A stretch of 64,000 nt of DNA from Buxus sempervirens (lineage: Eukaryota > Streptophyta > Magnoliopsida > Buxales > Buxaceae): assembly GCA_947561395.2 (NCBI GenBank), contig OX387191.1, forward strand, positions 40,691,857 through 40,755,856, read 5' to 3'. Positions 24,584-36,823 of this stretch are shown here, one piece after another. The position numbers and the translations under genes were made by a program. The number at the start of each line of letters is the position of its first letter. Within the stretch, counting starts at the first letter, position 1. Below the pieces are notes generated by a model that worked only from the letters and a program-made list of their open reading frames with translations, searched no databases and was not told the origin of the DNA.

Positions 24584-25308
24584 TAGGGGTGGCAATTTCT
24601 AGCCCGGCCCGCCCAGCCCGACCCTCCCGGCCCGGTTTTAATAGGGCTTGGGCATGATTTTTAGGCCCAGCGGGCTAGCCCGGCCCGGATTTTAAGAGCC
24701 CATAATATTTAGGGCTGGGCTTGGGTGAGTTTATTTTAGCCCGAATCAGCCTGGCCCGGCCCTATTAATATTATGTTTTCTAAAAAACATAATTTTAGTC
24801 TCTCCTTATCACTCTCCAACAAGACATCTCATTTAAAGTTGATTAGTTTAACATATTTTACATGTTTTAATGTATTTGGATTGTGGGATTTAATTTTCCT
24901 AGGCAATATAGAAACTTTCCAATAGTACATATATTTTTTGTATTCAAGTCTCAAAAAAACATTTCTTATCAAATATATGTTGAATGTGCATAAGAATTTC
25001 TATGTTTCGGAATGTTAAATACAACAATTCGTTAATGAACATGTGGCCTCATTGTCTTCTTTTGATTTAACTAAGCCTCAAAATGTCTTGTGTTTTTGTT
25101 TCTTGATTAAAAAAAATTAATCATTTGTAAAAAAACCGGGCCAAATAGGGCCGGGCTTGGACAACTCTACTTTTATTAGGTTCGGGCTTGGGCCTGATTT
25201 CAAAGCCCAAAATTAGGGCCGGGCTGGGCTTGGGCAAGCCCTAAAGTACTTATATATGCTCTTAAGCCCAGCACGAACCCGGCCCAGCCCGATAAATTGC
25301 CACCCCTA
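24584..25308. mobile_element. hAT-type non-autonomous transposon
   Basis: The terminal inverted repeats are TAGGGGTGGCAATTT (15 bp) and its complement. Perfect 8-bp target duplications GTTCCAAT lie at 24576-24583 and 25309-25316. The 725-bp interior is rich in GCCCGGCCC words near both ends and encodes no transposase. The empty site inside the M LTR is unambiguous. Confidence 0.92.
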
Positions 25309-25779
25309 GTTCCAATGCAACTGAGTTTGCCAGAATTGGGGTTTGAATCGGGCAGTTATGAGCAAGTCAAACCCTAAGATAGAAATGCAGAAAACTGCCC
25401 ACGTGGCAAAAATGCAAAGAAAGGACGAAAGGACAAAAGGAATAAAATATCTTGAATATAATATCATTTTCCTAAAAATATCTTGAATTTATCATTTAAA
25501 ATAAATAAAAAATCAAAAATTCAGATTCTTTCATTAAGAGAGAGAATCCAATCAATCAAATTGGGCAAATCAAATCAAATCAAATCAGTCAAAATTGAAA
25601 AGAGAGAAAATCTTATCCAAAATCTTATTTGAAATCTCAAAAAATCTCAAATCCATACATATATACAATGCGGACAGAGCAAAAATAGGCTAAAATTGGT
25701 CTACCCGCACTTCATATATGGTTTGGAAAGATCTTTTGGAAATATTATCCATTGCGCGTATCCGATCGTGTTGATTGCG

Positions 25780-25880
25780 GAAAGGACAGTTTTGTCCGCA
25801 CATTAAATACGGATCAAGCTTGTCCGTATATGGTGTATGGATCAGGCCAATCTGTACACTATGTATGGATCCGGCCTTTT
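25780..25880. repeat. Upstream hairpin cluster of M copy D
   Basis: Imperfect hairpins immediately upstream of the TATA-like box: GCGGA...TCCGC (about 25777-25799), TACGGATCAAG/CTTGTCCGTA (25808-25828), and repeated TATGGATC and GGCCAATC(T)GTAC words. The GGCCAATC and GTAC words recur in the downstream hairpin of this copy. Confidence 0.6.
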
Positions 25881-27192
25881 TTTCTATTAAAGGGGCCCTA
25901 CACCTCAATGCAGGGGTTGGTTTTTTTTGGGTTTCTGGCTTTGCTCCCCCTTTTCCCTCCTGTCTGAAACCTCCCCTTGGACCACCTCTCCCACTTCCAA
26001 GCTCTCCTAAATCCCCAAAATACCCCTCTAACCCCTTCTTTCATCTCTTTCTTCCTTTCTCACCAACAAGAAGACAAAGGAGGAAGTTTGGTGGAGCCAA
26101 GGGGAGACTCCAGCTGCTGTCCACACCCACAAGGGTCCCTCACACCTCTCTAAGAAGGAAAGCAACACCAAGGTAAGCCTCCTTGGCATGTGTAGTTTAA
26201 CATATATGAAAATGAGGGTATTGTGAGCATGTTTCTTCTAAGCATAGTTTTTCCACTTTGAGCATGTCTGTCTATCATGTTTCCTTCACTTCTTTACATG
26301 GGTGAACTTCCCATGGTAAGGGGAATCACCGAAATCCAAAGAGGGAGAACGAGAGGCCATGGTAATGCCTTTAAAGTCATTCTTTAAGTCCCTTTTATGG
26401 ATGGTTTTCATTATATGTTTATTTTAAGGGGAGCATGTTCCTCTCTATCTCTCCATATTTTGTACCCCATTAAAACCCCCAATTCCCTTCCCTTTTTTTA
26501 GTCTCTTTTTGCATGCTACATCATCTCTTTTTGCATGCTACATCATTACTCCATGCTAGGAAATGCTTGCTTGGGTTTGCATGCACGAAAATCATGTTAA
26601 ATATGTCCTTTATCATGCCTTATCTACTGTTTTGGCTTGTATTTGTAAGCACATGGTGAACACCAACCACCACCATGCACATGCATGAAGCACGTAGGAG
26701 GTAGGCTTGAATCTCGATCATCTTGGCTTCATTTCACTAGCATGAGTATCAATGCATGTAGCACATACCTCCTACCACTGTTTTAGCATGCTTATGTTTA
26801 CTTGGATATTTTGTGTAATTTATTTGGATGTATGCATATATGGTTTGGCCGTGGCTCAAAGCAAGTGATCTTTCGGGTCCTTGGAATGCTCTCTTTTAGA
26901 GGGGAGCATCTCCTTTGCTTAGAACCAAGTGGGGAACCTCCTTCCCACTTAAGATCAGTGAGTTTAAACTCCCAAACAGTGAGGGAGAGGCCCCAAGCCT
27001 TCCCCCTCCTTCCCTCCTTTGGTTTAGAAGTAGAAAATTAGGGTTTTGTGCCAAAAATGGGCATTGGAAGCCGCTGTGGATCAACACTATGACTCATAGA
27101 CATGTTCTGACACATTGGAGTGGAGGAGTCCCTAGTCCCCCTTGAAAAATTTGGGTTTTGGGCGTTTCAGGTCCTGCCCATATACACAGGGT

Positions 27193-27235
27193 GGATTGGC
27201 CTGATTCGTACAGTATATACGGATTAGGCCAATCC
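27193..27235. repeat. Downstream hairpin of M copy D
   Basis: An 18-bp stem with two mismatches: GGATTGGCCTGATTCGTA against TACGGATTAGGCCAATCC, loop CAGTATA. It uses the same GGCCAATC word as the upstream cluster. Confidence 0.8.
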
Positions 27236-28214
27236 GCATATTTTATACAGGCAGCACACGATAAATATACAAAATCTGATTTTTCGGGATTTAACAAGTT
27301 TAAACAAATAATTTATCAATCAACCCTAACCTAATGAGGTCTCTGATTGCTCAGAGACCTCTCTTGGGACTTGGGCCCTCCTTGTGGGCCTTCCAACGGG
27401 TCCCACACCCGTCTTACCTAACTAAAGCCCATTCCAATGGTGGGCTTCAAGGGCAACTTGGCTAAGCCCAGTAGTCCCGCTTTAAAAATCTAAACCCATT
27501 AAATCCTTTGCATGTTTTAATCATCTCCAAACCAAATAAACCAAATTCCGAAAAGGGGTTATCCAACATAACCCCCAAATGGGACTTGGGCTTGACTTAA
27601 GCCCAAACTGGCATTCCCGTGGGCCTTCCAACGAGGCCCCACACTGGACCCACATCACCTTAAATAACAAAGATAAAATCAAAAGAGAGGGACCCACACC
27701 ATTCAGGTGGTCCCCACAGACTTAGCAAACAGGATTGCATATTTGACATAGGATTGGGTGAGTAGACCAAAAGTTGACTCTAACCAAGAAGCCCTATGGG
27801 ACCCATCACCCGATGGAGCGGACCGGGGTGTCTATGGATTTCCCCGGACCACAATCGAGACCCTACCTTGAATCTCAAGCCACAAACCGCCTAAATAAAC
27901 AAATCTAGGCACCCAGGTGTCTGCCAACACCCCCATCAGGCAGTGGCGACTCCAAAATCCTGATTTACCCCGAAATGAGGCATGCACTCCCGTGCGCCTC
28001 GCAGTGCAGCCCGCCGTTATGACGCACGCATAGGTATAATAGTCAAAATTGCCTAATTCCCTTAAAACTTGAGTGTTGTACAACTGTTCCCTCCTTTATT
28101 TTTCTACGTACGTATAGTACTGCACGTGCAATTTGCTAGTTGGGCGCAAACTGGGTGGAACTAGCACAATATTTTAACCATCTCATGAAAGGGCAGGACA
28201 CTAATTTTTTGTTT

Positions 28215-28697
28215 GGGTTTTTTACAGCAACACCCCCTGAGGTTTGGCAAATGGGCATGCGCTATCCCTGTGGTTTAAAAATAATCACTTATAACCCTCA
28301 AGCTTCTCAAAACCATCACTTACTACCCTTACCGTCAGTTGGAGAGAAACGATGTTAAGTATCTAATTTTTAAAGACAAAACTACCCCCTTCTCTTTTAA
28401 CACTCACCCGCCCCCTTCTCTCATAGAACCCCCATTCCTCCCCCTTTCAACGAACCCTTCTTCCTCTTTGGACGACTCTTCGGACGAACTGAAGCAAACG
28501 AAGCTTGGACTTACTAGCAAGTGGAGACTAAGCTAGCACGACTTGGAATTTCTGGTAAGTCATTCGCCATTAACGTCCTCTTCAATTTCCTCCTTAAGAT
28601 TTGAAGGGGCTAGTGTTTCCTCCTGAAGAATTTCTGCTAATCGACATTCGTTACTACATGCTCTTTCTAATTGTTTTTTGTTTTTCTCTCCTTTTCT
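28215..28697 (+). repeat. Left terminal inverted repeat of the Mutator-like element
   Basis: It matches the complement of about 49186-49668 nearly base for base, including CTTACTACCCTTACCGTCA, AAGTATCTAATTTTTAAAGA and CTCACCCGCCCCCTTCTCTC. The similarity ends where the copies diverge after TTTTTCTCTCC. Confidence 0.85.
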
Positions 28698-28767
28698 CCG
28701 CCTCTGAACAATCAAGAATATTATATGAGATCAGTTGTGGATGTGTTGACACCGGGTTCGTGATGTA

Positions 28768-31700
28768 TGTAACGCCCCGGATCCGGGTTACGTAATGGAA
28801 CCGTAACTCGTACCCAATGGTTAGATAAACAAACTGCAGGATCTATATCAGAGTGTAAGAAACATGACATTCAATTTATTATTACCAACAAAAATATCAG
28901 AGTTCGCTAAAATATCCCGATCACCCAATCACCATGAATTGAAAGAATTGCAATTCAAAAGCTACTCACTATCTCAAATGAAAATAACAGCTAAAATGTA
29001 TCTCAAAGGTCACTCGACAAAATAGTCCTCTCCCCTATACTCAGGGTAAACCGCAGCTGGCTCAACCCCACGAATATCGTCCTCACCAAGATCTGAAAAC
29101 AAAACAAAACAAACGGAATGAGATACGAATATCTCAGCAAGTATCAAATGCATGCATAAAACATTTAACAACAGTCCTCAAACATGCTCCTGGAATAACT
29201 GTGCATTAATAACAATCACCAAGCTTACTGGTTAACCCGAATAATCGGAAAACAACATATACTGATAAAGAAATATATTAACAATCACCGAATAACCGAA
29301 AACCAATACTGTGCACTCATTGGAGGTAAGTCCGTGTTGGACTCATGAAATAAATCCCCTTTAACTAGTGTAAAACCAAGCTCACTATGCCACCTCCCGG
29401 CTTATGTGCGAAGCCGAGCTACACGGTCATCGACTTATTGCGGGAGAACCCATCCAGATACAGAATGAGTTGGCATGTACTATCCTAACATAGCCGCAGC
29501 CAACCAGATACAGAGAAGGCCTCATCGAGGTACACGATGGAACGCGTACGTGAACACAAGTGTTACGACTAGCAAAGAAACTATCTTTTCCACTATCTAG
29601 CTCCTAACATGGATCCATATCGGGCTATGCCCACTAGACTCTATAACCAAAACCAATAGTGAAAACCAGTATGCACAACTCATCTCAATCTCAATACTAT
29701 CATCCCAAGCTACACGGGCATCCCCGAGATACACGGAGGCAACAGCCATCAAACCATCAAAAACATTGTTCAAGTACAAAGAGAAAACAAATAATCACTT
29801 TTCACCAAATAATTTGATTCCAAGCTCTTTTTCAAAGTATTGCATAAAATTTCCCTCTTTACGGTCAAAGTTAGGGGAATTGCTCAATTTCGGCTAAACC
29901 GGCAAATTCGAATGTCAAAACTAGAATTAAATAGCATTACTAAAATTCAGACCTGAATTAATTAACTTGTGCCCAAACAGTGGCTCTTTCTATAATTATT
30001 AACCTTAGTTTACTCACTTTAACATAAACCTTTAATGTTTGCTATTAATACTTCTATCTCATCTATGAAAAACCCATAAATTTCCTCCTCTTGGTTATCC
30101 CAAATTCAGTAATTATTCTCTATTATTTGACCCAAAATCTTAGATAGGATCTGAAACTCATAAACCAATCATTTAGTCTCAACCTGTAACTCTATTACAC
30201 CTAATTCACCCTTCACAAATCTGAATATTCATCTTGCTTATTCGACTATAACTCCTGATATTTATGTTCCATTCAGTCCTTACTTACTCCCTCCACTCCC
30301 CTTTTATCATTTCTAATCAATCCTTCCAACATCTTTCCCAATTGTGTTTCATAAATTAAAGTGTGTATGTGTTCGACTAGTTTCAATATTCTAAGAATGC
30401 TCAAATAATTAACAAATACAGGTTTCTGATTTCATAAATTTATACCTTAGCTATGCTCACATTTTTCAGTGCCTCCTATACCTCAAAATCTCTTAATAAC
30501 TTCCAATTAAACTCCCTAAGAGTAATCCATTAGTTGAGATTAATAACAACTAGCCAATCAAAAAAAACTGGCGCCATCCTTTTGAGGAGGTGGGCGCCAA
30601 CCAACTGCACTCAGCAGCACCCAACACATACCAAATGTGGAGTGCTATTGGTCCCATTTCCCAAATAAAACTGAACTAATATTTTACTTCCCAACCAATT
30701 ACATGATGAAAATTGCTCATTCAAGTGATAGGTTTCACCTGCCGTGGATTTATTTTAACACTCTAACCATTAACAACTTAACAGCCCATGCTAGAACCCA
30801 AACCAGTTTTTAGCACCGTCAATCATAGTTTCCAGGATTTTTCCAGCACCTCTTGTGTACTGAAAATGAGTAGATTTTCTCATCCTTAACTCTCTTAAGT
30901 AACCCCTCACTTTAGCCCCTATATAGCAACTAATTAGATTACTTAACCAACATAGGAGCTAGCGCTGACCTCTGTTGAGGTTGGCAGCACCCAGCGCCTA
31001 TTTCATTGTTCCCATGAACACAATCTATTAAACATAAGGTCTTTGCCTTATAATTTCCAGCTCTTAACTTAACCAATTAAACCCCTATTATGGACTTGTA
31101 CACATATAAAATTACTGTTACTAAACATCCATATAAGGGTGCAAGGCTGGAGCTGGCGCTGACCCTTTGATGAGGTTGGCGCTGGATATAAGTACTCAGT
31201 GCCAGGCTACATTTCCCAGGTTTGAGTGTTTCCAATTGAGTCAAACACCATGGCTGAATTACATACTTTGCATTCAATCTTTTCTTAGTTAATCTAGCCT
31301 CTTCCCAATGGCCCTTTTTAACATGAATCATGTTTAGTAAATCCATTGCTAACATTTGCATGAACTCAGCCACTCGTGCCCTTCTTTTGACTGAGATTTT
31401 ATGCTACAACCTCAATTCATCTTCCCAATAATTATCATATCAATTATGCTGTGTTCAACCTGGTTATCAAGACATTCTTTCATTAATTACTACCACCCCA
31501 TACATTTAACTATATAAAACCAACTCTTCTCAAAGACAACCCCTGCAAGGCTAAATACAGATTTGACCATCCAACCATATCTAGGATCGTCTTAATCATT
31601 ATATGTATACCTTAAGCACTCATTCAAAATTCTGTAGTGACTAATCCATAACACTCTCATTAGTTGGGCATGCCATTTCTCTGAACTCAGTTCAGGTACA

Positions 31701-33041
31701 GCAATAAGCATCCTACTTATAACATGTACTTTCATGATATTTTTAACTAAAAATCATTTCCAACATAACAATATTGCTCCTACTAACCTACAGTTTTGGC
31801 CTGAGAATTTAATTGAAACAAGTATAAAGTTTAAACAAATTTGGATTCAAAACAGCAAAACAGGATTCGGCTACTCACTTTGAGTTTATTTAAGCCGTTC
31901 AGACCATATTACAAACATCAGCCACTCATAGAAATTCGTTTACAAATTCTGCTACATCAATAATATGCTAATTCCCCAAACAACTAATCCATGTGTTCTC
32001 CTGTTCATCATTTCCAATATAGTATAATACACTTGCTAACTCAGCAATCCTATCTTTAATTCTTGCTGGAAATCAATTTTTGAAACCATCCATGTCCAAT
32101 CGACCATGACTAAACAAGAACAGGGAATCCAATTTCGCATGCTCATTCATAACCACATTTCCAAAATTTCATTCAATCAAAAATTAGCTATTAATCAAGT
32201 GTAGAATGCCAATTCTGTATATACTCAGAACTATAAATCTCCAGTTTAAGACAAACTCCATTTCTTGATTTTAAACGACTAAACAGAAGTTATAATATGA
32301 TACTTACTTCTAGCTACTGCATTTGATTTGCTGAGCCTTCAATTTGTACAGCAAGCCTTCTGAATTTGCACTTCAAATTCCCCATGCTCAGCACCGATCT
32401 GAAGATTTTCACCAACACTAGATCAGATTCCGTTCGATCTGATCCTTCATTCAATTCAGATTAACATTCTACTGATTGATCTTAGTGAAGATGACCTAAC
32501 CTGAATTTTTGCACTCAGATTGGACGAGAACTCCAATTCTGATCTGAACTTTGATTTCAAACAACAAGGCTGCTTCACCTCTTACTAACCAAGATTACTC
32601 ATACAACTCGAGCTCTCCACATACTGGAATTTCCTCCAACTCAGCTCCACTGCAAGCTGCTGCTCTTCTCTTTCCTCTGAGATCCAAATTAGTTCGTTCA
32701 AGAATTCGACCAAATCAGCAACTCTTTCCCCTCGTTTTATACTTCCCGCTCAAACCATTTTAACTCCTGATTTGCTGCAATGCCCCACTACCACATTTCC
32801 TATACCAGCAGATCCTTAACATTAGTATTATTTATTTGCCACATCAACCTAGTAAATAATTTAGTTAATAAAATTCCCGAAATTTTCCTCATACCTTTAT
32901 AATCCTTAAATAGCCCGTCCGGCTCAAGCAACCTTTCCGATTAAAATCAATAATCTCTCTTCCCTGAAAAATTCACTAATTATCTTTAAGTTAATCACTA
33001 AAATATAAATTTTAATATTTCCGAAATTTAGGGATTTTACA
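28768..33041 (-). mobile_element. L-family LTR of a truncated element (L5)
   Basis: On the plus strand it reads TGTAACGCCCCGG...GGGATTTTACA (4,274 bp). A polypurine tract (AAGTGGGGAGGA, minus, 33053-33042) and a pol tail lie on its minus-strand upstream side, so this is a 3' LTR, not a solo LTR. A TATA-like GTATAAAAC is at about 32742-32734 (minus). GC-rich words (ggcgcc, agcgctgacctc, gaggttggcgct) recur at about 30575-30605, 30960-31000 and 31150-31190. The family hairpin GAGATACGAATATCTC is at 29120-29135. A 19-bp direct repeat (28751-28769 and about 33388-33406) flanks the LTR plus pol tail. Confidence 0.8.
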
Positions 33042-33053
33042 TCCTCCCCACTT

Positions 33054-33388
33054 AAAAAAAAAATTTTGGCCTCGAAATTTACCTCATGACGCTATGAATA
33101 AATCCGGGTACTTCTGCTTCATCTCATCCTCTCTTTCCCATGTAGCCTCCTCGGTCGAGTGATTCTGCCATAACACCTTCACCAAAGGTATCACCTTGGT
33201 TCGCAAAACTTGATCACGTTGATCCAGGATCTAAACCGGTACCTCCTCATAGGATAAATCCTCCCGAATCACCAAAGGCTCAATATCAATCACATGACTC
33301 GGATCCGATATATATCGTCTAAGCATAGAAATGTGAAATACATCATGAACTCTACCCAACTGCGTAGGCAACGCTAGACGATATGCAA
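33054..33388 (-). pseudogene. Ty3/gypsy pol C-terminal tail of L5
   Basis: The minus-strand reading gives AYRLALP, VHDVFHISMLRRY, VIREDLSYEEVPV, a stop, ILDQRDQVLRTK and the chromodomain-type end EEATWERE...KYPDLF. It matches the tail at 20873-21370 in order and spacing. Only the integrase C-terminus and chromodomain remain, and the 5' side is cut at about 33388. Confidence 0.85.
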
Positions 33389-33404
33389 CCGGGTTCGTGA
33401 TGTA

Positions 33405-35239
33405 TGCGTCATTTTTTTTTCTATCTCGTTAGCCAGGCGAACAAAGTTTCTCTCCATTTCTAATTGATTTTATTTCTCCATGGAGTCATACCTATTAGTA
33501 ATTACTTCATCCCCAGATCCCTTTGCATAATTAACATGCTGAATTTGATTTCTCCATGGAGTCAAAATCACGATCCCAACTAGCTCAAGTTGACAACAAT
33601 ATCTTATGTAGCCATCTAATGTCAAAATCACAAGTAATATAGTATCCCATCAAGACATTTCTTGGCTTTGTGCATCTGCTATCTTCTCAAAACTGCTTAC
33701 ATAGTTCATTTACCTAGACCATCTCAACTGATTTCTCCTTTATTGTCTTATATTGAAGCTTTCCATGTACTTTCTCAGATATATCAATTTGAATGCATAA
33801 TTGTAGTAGCATAAAAAGTTTATCCAGGTAGATCTATAGGTTGACTAAGGGTAATAATGAGTTTTGGTAGAAGCCCTGTACATTAGCACACCAATCAACT
33901 TCAAAGAAAAGAAAAAAAACAGTGGAGACACCAAAAAGGAGTAAAAAGGATCATCTTGAAACTACCTACCACTCCTGTGATTGGAAAAAGTCAAATCATA
34001 TAGTCATTGGCATCTCAACCCTTGTTGCTAGTAGCAAGGCTCTTGTAGAACAAGATATACCCATGGTTCGTGTTACTCGAATAAAGTTGTGTTTTTAGAA
34101 TACGACGATGTCGAGCATGGTTCCAAGAGTTTGAATTATGTTTGACGACATCAAATTGGATACATGCTCTTCCAAATGCTTTAGTGTTAATCTGGTCATG
34201 TTTTGCTATTGTTTGTTTTCATCTAATCATGTTTTGGTATTTTATCACAGTTTAATTGATGAGTTTGTAGGAATTGTTTTGCAATTTGTTTTGTAGGATT
34301 TAGTATATTCAAATTGGCATGGCATCATCTACTGAAAATTGTCTGTTTGACTTGAAGTATGAAAGCAAAAACTTCTTCTGCAAAAAGAAAGCAATCATAA
34401 GAGTGTCAGAGACATCTGAACACCCAAATAAATTGTTTTATACATGTGGAAGAAATGTATCTGTAATTATCATCTTGACTTTAAGTGCTCCCATCTGATG
34501 AGATGGAATGGAGATCACTATTCAGAATATTAAAGGTTCCAGTACTATATTATTTACTCTCTACCAAAACATAGAGATATAAAAGTACATGTGGAAAGCA
34601 ATACAACCAAAAAGGAACTTGCTCATGCTTAAACTCGTAGTCATATCTATATATACTCAAGGGTCAAGACTCTACAAAGGAGGCCATCTAATAGAGCTTA
34701 AGCTCACATATAGCTGAGAAAAAACAATGCTTTTAAGCATAAGGTAAATATTGCCATATATAATGAAGGAGGTCTAACTCACCAGGCAAAAGATGTATCA
34801 GGACACTTGTTATCTTGTCAACAGAACTAAAAACCAAACTGCAGCGCCAAACAATCAAGGCCCAAGCTAGTGGTCCCTGTAGGTACTTTGGAAGTTAGAA
34901 TCAGGAAATTATATTGTGACTGATATTGATGCAAAAAAAAATGAAGGAAAAAGAAAAGAGACATGAGGCCTTTACCTCTGCAAATGAGAAGCAAACCATG
35001 AAAAGCTTCTCATTTCTTGGATACAAAAGAAGCATGCCCAGAAAAATAGTATTTGCATCATAGCAGAAATCCTGTGAGCCCAATGACAATTAAATCACTG
35101 CATTAGATGTAAATCTTGTACTCATATACTTTTGTAGTTAAAAAAAAAAAACAAATTATGCATTCTACCAAAACTCATTATTACAAGGTGTGTTGAATGA
35201 TGAGATAAGATGTGATGGATGAACTAATTCAATTTGATT
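33405..35239. other. Unique interior of the Mutator-like element
   Basis: This is AT-rich DNA between the truncated L element and the gypsy element. A local direct repeat (TTGATTT...TCTCCATGGAGTCA) occurs at about 33465 and 33545. Apart from the GRF-like fragment no gene was recognised. The 62-residue antisense frame at 34901-35089 has no family signature. Confidence 0.5.
34319..34533 (+). pseudogene. GRF-type zinc-finger protein fragment
   Basis: From ATG at 34319 the frame gives a short N-terminus, then FFCKKKAIIRVSETSEHPN and KLFYTCGR. This follows the GRF zinc-finger pattern (Cys, basic, RxSxT, N, FYxC), although the first Cys pair is reduced. The expected continuation, with Cys residues and an aromatic MRWNGD end, is in the next frame (about 34454-34530, ending TAA), so a one-base shift breaks the gene. 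GRF fingers bind nucleic acid and occur in small plant proteins. Lying inside a Mutator-like element, it may be a captured host fragment or part of the element. The family call is from motif spacing only. Confidence 0.45.
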
Positions 35240-35244
35240 CCATG

Positions 35245-35547
35245 TGATACGATTCTCTTGTATGCCAGCTATGGATCGATTCGCTGTGAATAAGGCCAGC
35301 AAGCTTACCTTTACTGCTTTCCTTAATTTAGTTAGTTTTCCTTTTTACAATTAGAGATCTATTGAGATCCCTTGATTGTAGGAGAATAATTAGCATAGAC
35401 TTCCTTGATTGTAGAAGAAGAATCATGATAAATAGGAGGGTCGTGTACTGAGAACGGTATCGAATTTAATGAATAAAGTTGCTTGAGTGTGGTTGACGAA
35501 CCAGTAATTTCGTCTCTTTTATCTCTGTCTCTATTCTAATCCTAACA
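35245..35547 (+). repeat. 5' LTR of the Reina-like element
   Basis: TGATACGATTCTC...ATCCTAACA, 303 bp. By eye it differs from the 3' LTR by about 12 substitutions and one single-base indel, mostly transitions. Confidence 0.93.
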
Positions 35548-35549
35548 TT

Positions 35550-35561
35550 TGGTATCGGAGC
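35550..35561 (+). other. Primer-binding site (tRNA-Met type)
   Basis: TGGTATCGGAGC two bases after the LTR. It differs in one position from the plant initiator-Met primer site TGGTATCAGAGC. Confidence 0.85.
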
Positions 35562-36823
35562 CACAACCGAGAATCGTGAAACGCAACGCAACTGTGCAAG
35601 AGCTCACCAGAGTTGAGTTTGATTTGCAAATATATAAGGATCAAACGCAGGCTCAAGTTAAGGAGCTCCAAGAATCCCTAACCTTAATGGCAGCAAAGCA
35701 AGGGGAGTTTCAGAAGCACATGCTTGAGGAAATCCGACAGTTGAATGTGGGACGAAAGCAACCCCTACAACAAGAATGGGAAACTATAGGATCTACTCAT
35801 ACAAAATGAACGCAACATCTGCAATAGGAAGGAGAAACTACAGGATCTGCTCACACAGTTCGTGCAAGCTCATCCATGATGGCACGGCCGTTAAAGCTTA
35901 ATTTTCCCTTATTTAACGGCAGTAATCCGTTGGATTGGATTTCTAGAGCTGAACGATTCTTTCGTTATCACCTTACGTCAGAGGATCAAAAGGTGGTGAT
36001 AGCTTCATTTCATTTGGAAGGCGATGCAGTCCCTTGGATGGACTGGTATGAATCTAAACACTTGACCTCATCTTGGGGTGGTTTCATTGATGCACTTATG
36101 AAGAGATTTGGTACCCATAGCTATGAAGACTTCAACGGTGCTTTATCAAAACTCTGTCAACTCGGATCAGTGGAGGCATATCAAATTGATTTTGAAAGAT
36201 TAGCAAGTCGAGCCCATGACTGGACAGACGATCAACTGAAAGGCTGCTTCATCAGCAGCTTACAAGACAAACTTCGTCATTAGGTTCGTTCCTTCATGCC
36301 TAGCACATTATCGTCAGCCATTTCCTTGTCCAGAATCCAGGAGGACAAAATAATGGCCCGCAAAACTACTTCCAAGTGGTCCATTGGTAAGTCGGCACTC
36401 AATCCAGCCACTAGAGTGATCCCTTCCATGGTGAGCAACACACCTGCGACCTTCAACAAGCAAGCGCCCATGCATAATGCGTTACCACCGGTTCGTCGAC
36501 TAAGTCCAGCTGAAGTACAAGAACGACGACTCAAGAATCTATGCTTTACATGTGACGAACCATTCAGACCGAGTCATAGGTGTAAGAAGCCCCAATTGTT
36601 ATTCATGGAGGGAGAATGGACGAAGGAAGAAGAGACAGACCACAAGCCGACCATTGCAGAACCATATCCAGAACCAGAGGACGAACCAACCATATCCTTA
36701 CATGCCCTTACCAGTTCTCTTAAACCGGAAACTATGCGCTTACAAGGGACCATCAGGAAGACCAAGGTTGCCGTTAATATATTCTGGATCAACTCACAAT
36801 TTTCTCAGTCCATCTATCGCTAA
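35562..36823 (+). pseudogene. Gag of the Reina-like element
   Basis: An N-terminal helical stretch (35580-35800) is followed by stops near 35807 and 35828. The Gag core then starts at ARPLKLNFPLFNG (35879) and runs through PLDWISRAERFF, DAVPWMDWYE, LMKRFG and AYQIDFERLA to a stop at 36281. A later segment in another frame has SPAEVQERRLKNLCFTC and HRCKKPQLL, the degenerate zinc knuckle typical of these chromoviruses. Gag packages the RNA. At least three stops and a frame change separate its parts. Confidence 0.88.

Larger units (their letters stand above)
24136..28032 (+). mobile_element. M-family solo LTR, copy D
   Basis: It begins TGTAAGCACCTCATTTTTGC and ends GACGCACGCATA. Perfect duplications GGTAT (24131-24135 and 28033-28037) flank it. 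Without the nested hAT element it is about 3.2 kb. U3 has two to three subrepeats (about 24240-24580 and on past the hAT). A TATA-like TATTAAAG is at 25885, and the donor AAG/GTAAGCC has its GT at 26173. Hairpin clusters are at 25780-25880 and 27193-27235. No coding capacity. Confidence 0.88.
24025..28140 (+). mobile_element. Helitron-like non-autonomous element, split by M copy D
   Basis: The left end is A/TCTATATTATATATAA (24025), resembling the TC...TATA start of plant Helitrons. The right end is a palindrome TGCACGTGCA at 28121-28130, a short spacer and CTAGT followed by T (28136-28141). This fits the CTRRT terminus, the subterminal hairpin and insertion between A and T. Removing the M LTR and one copy of its GGTAT duplication leaves only about 210 bp and no protein, so it would be a short non-autonomous member. 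The call rests on the two ends alone. Confidence 0.55.
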
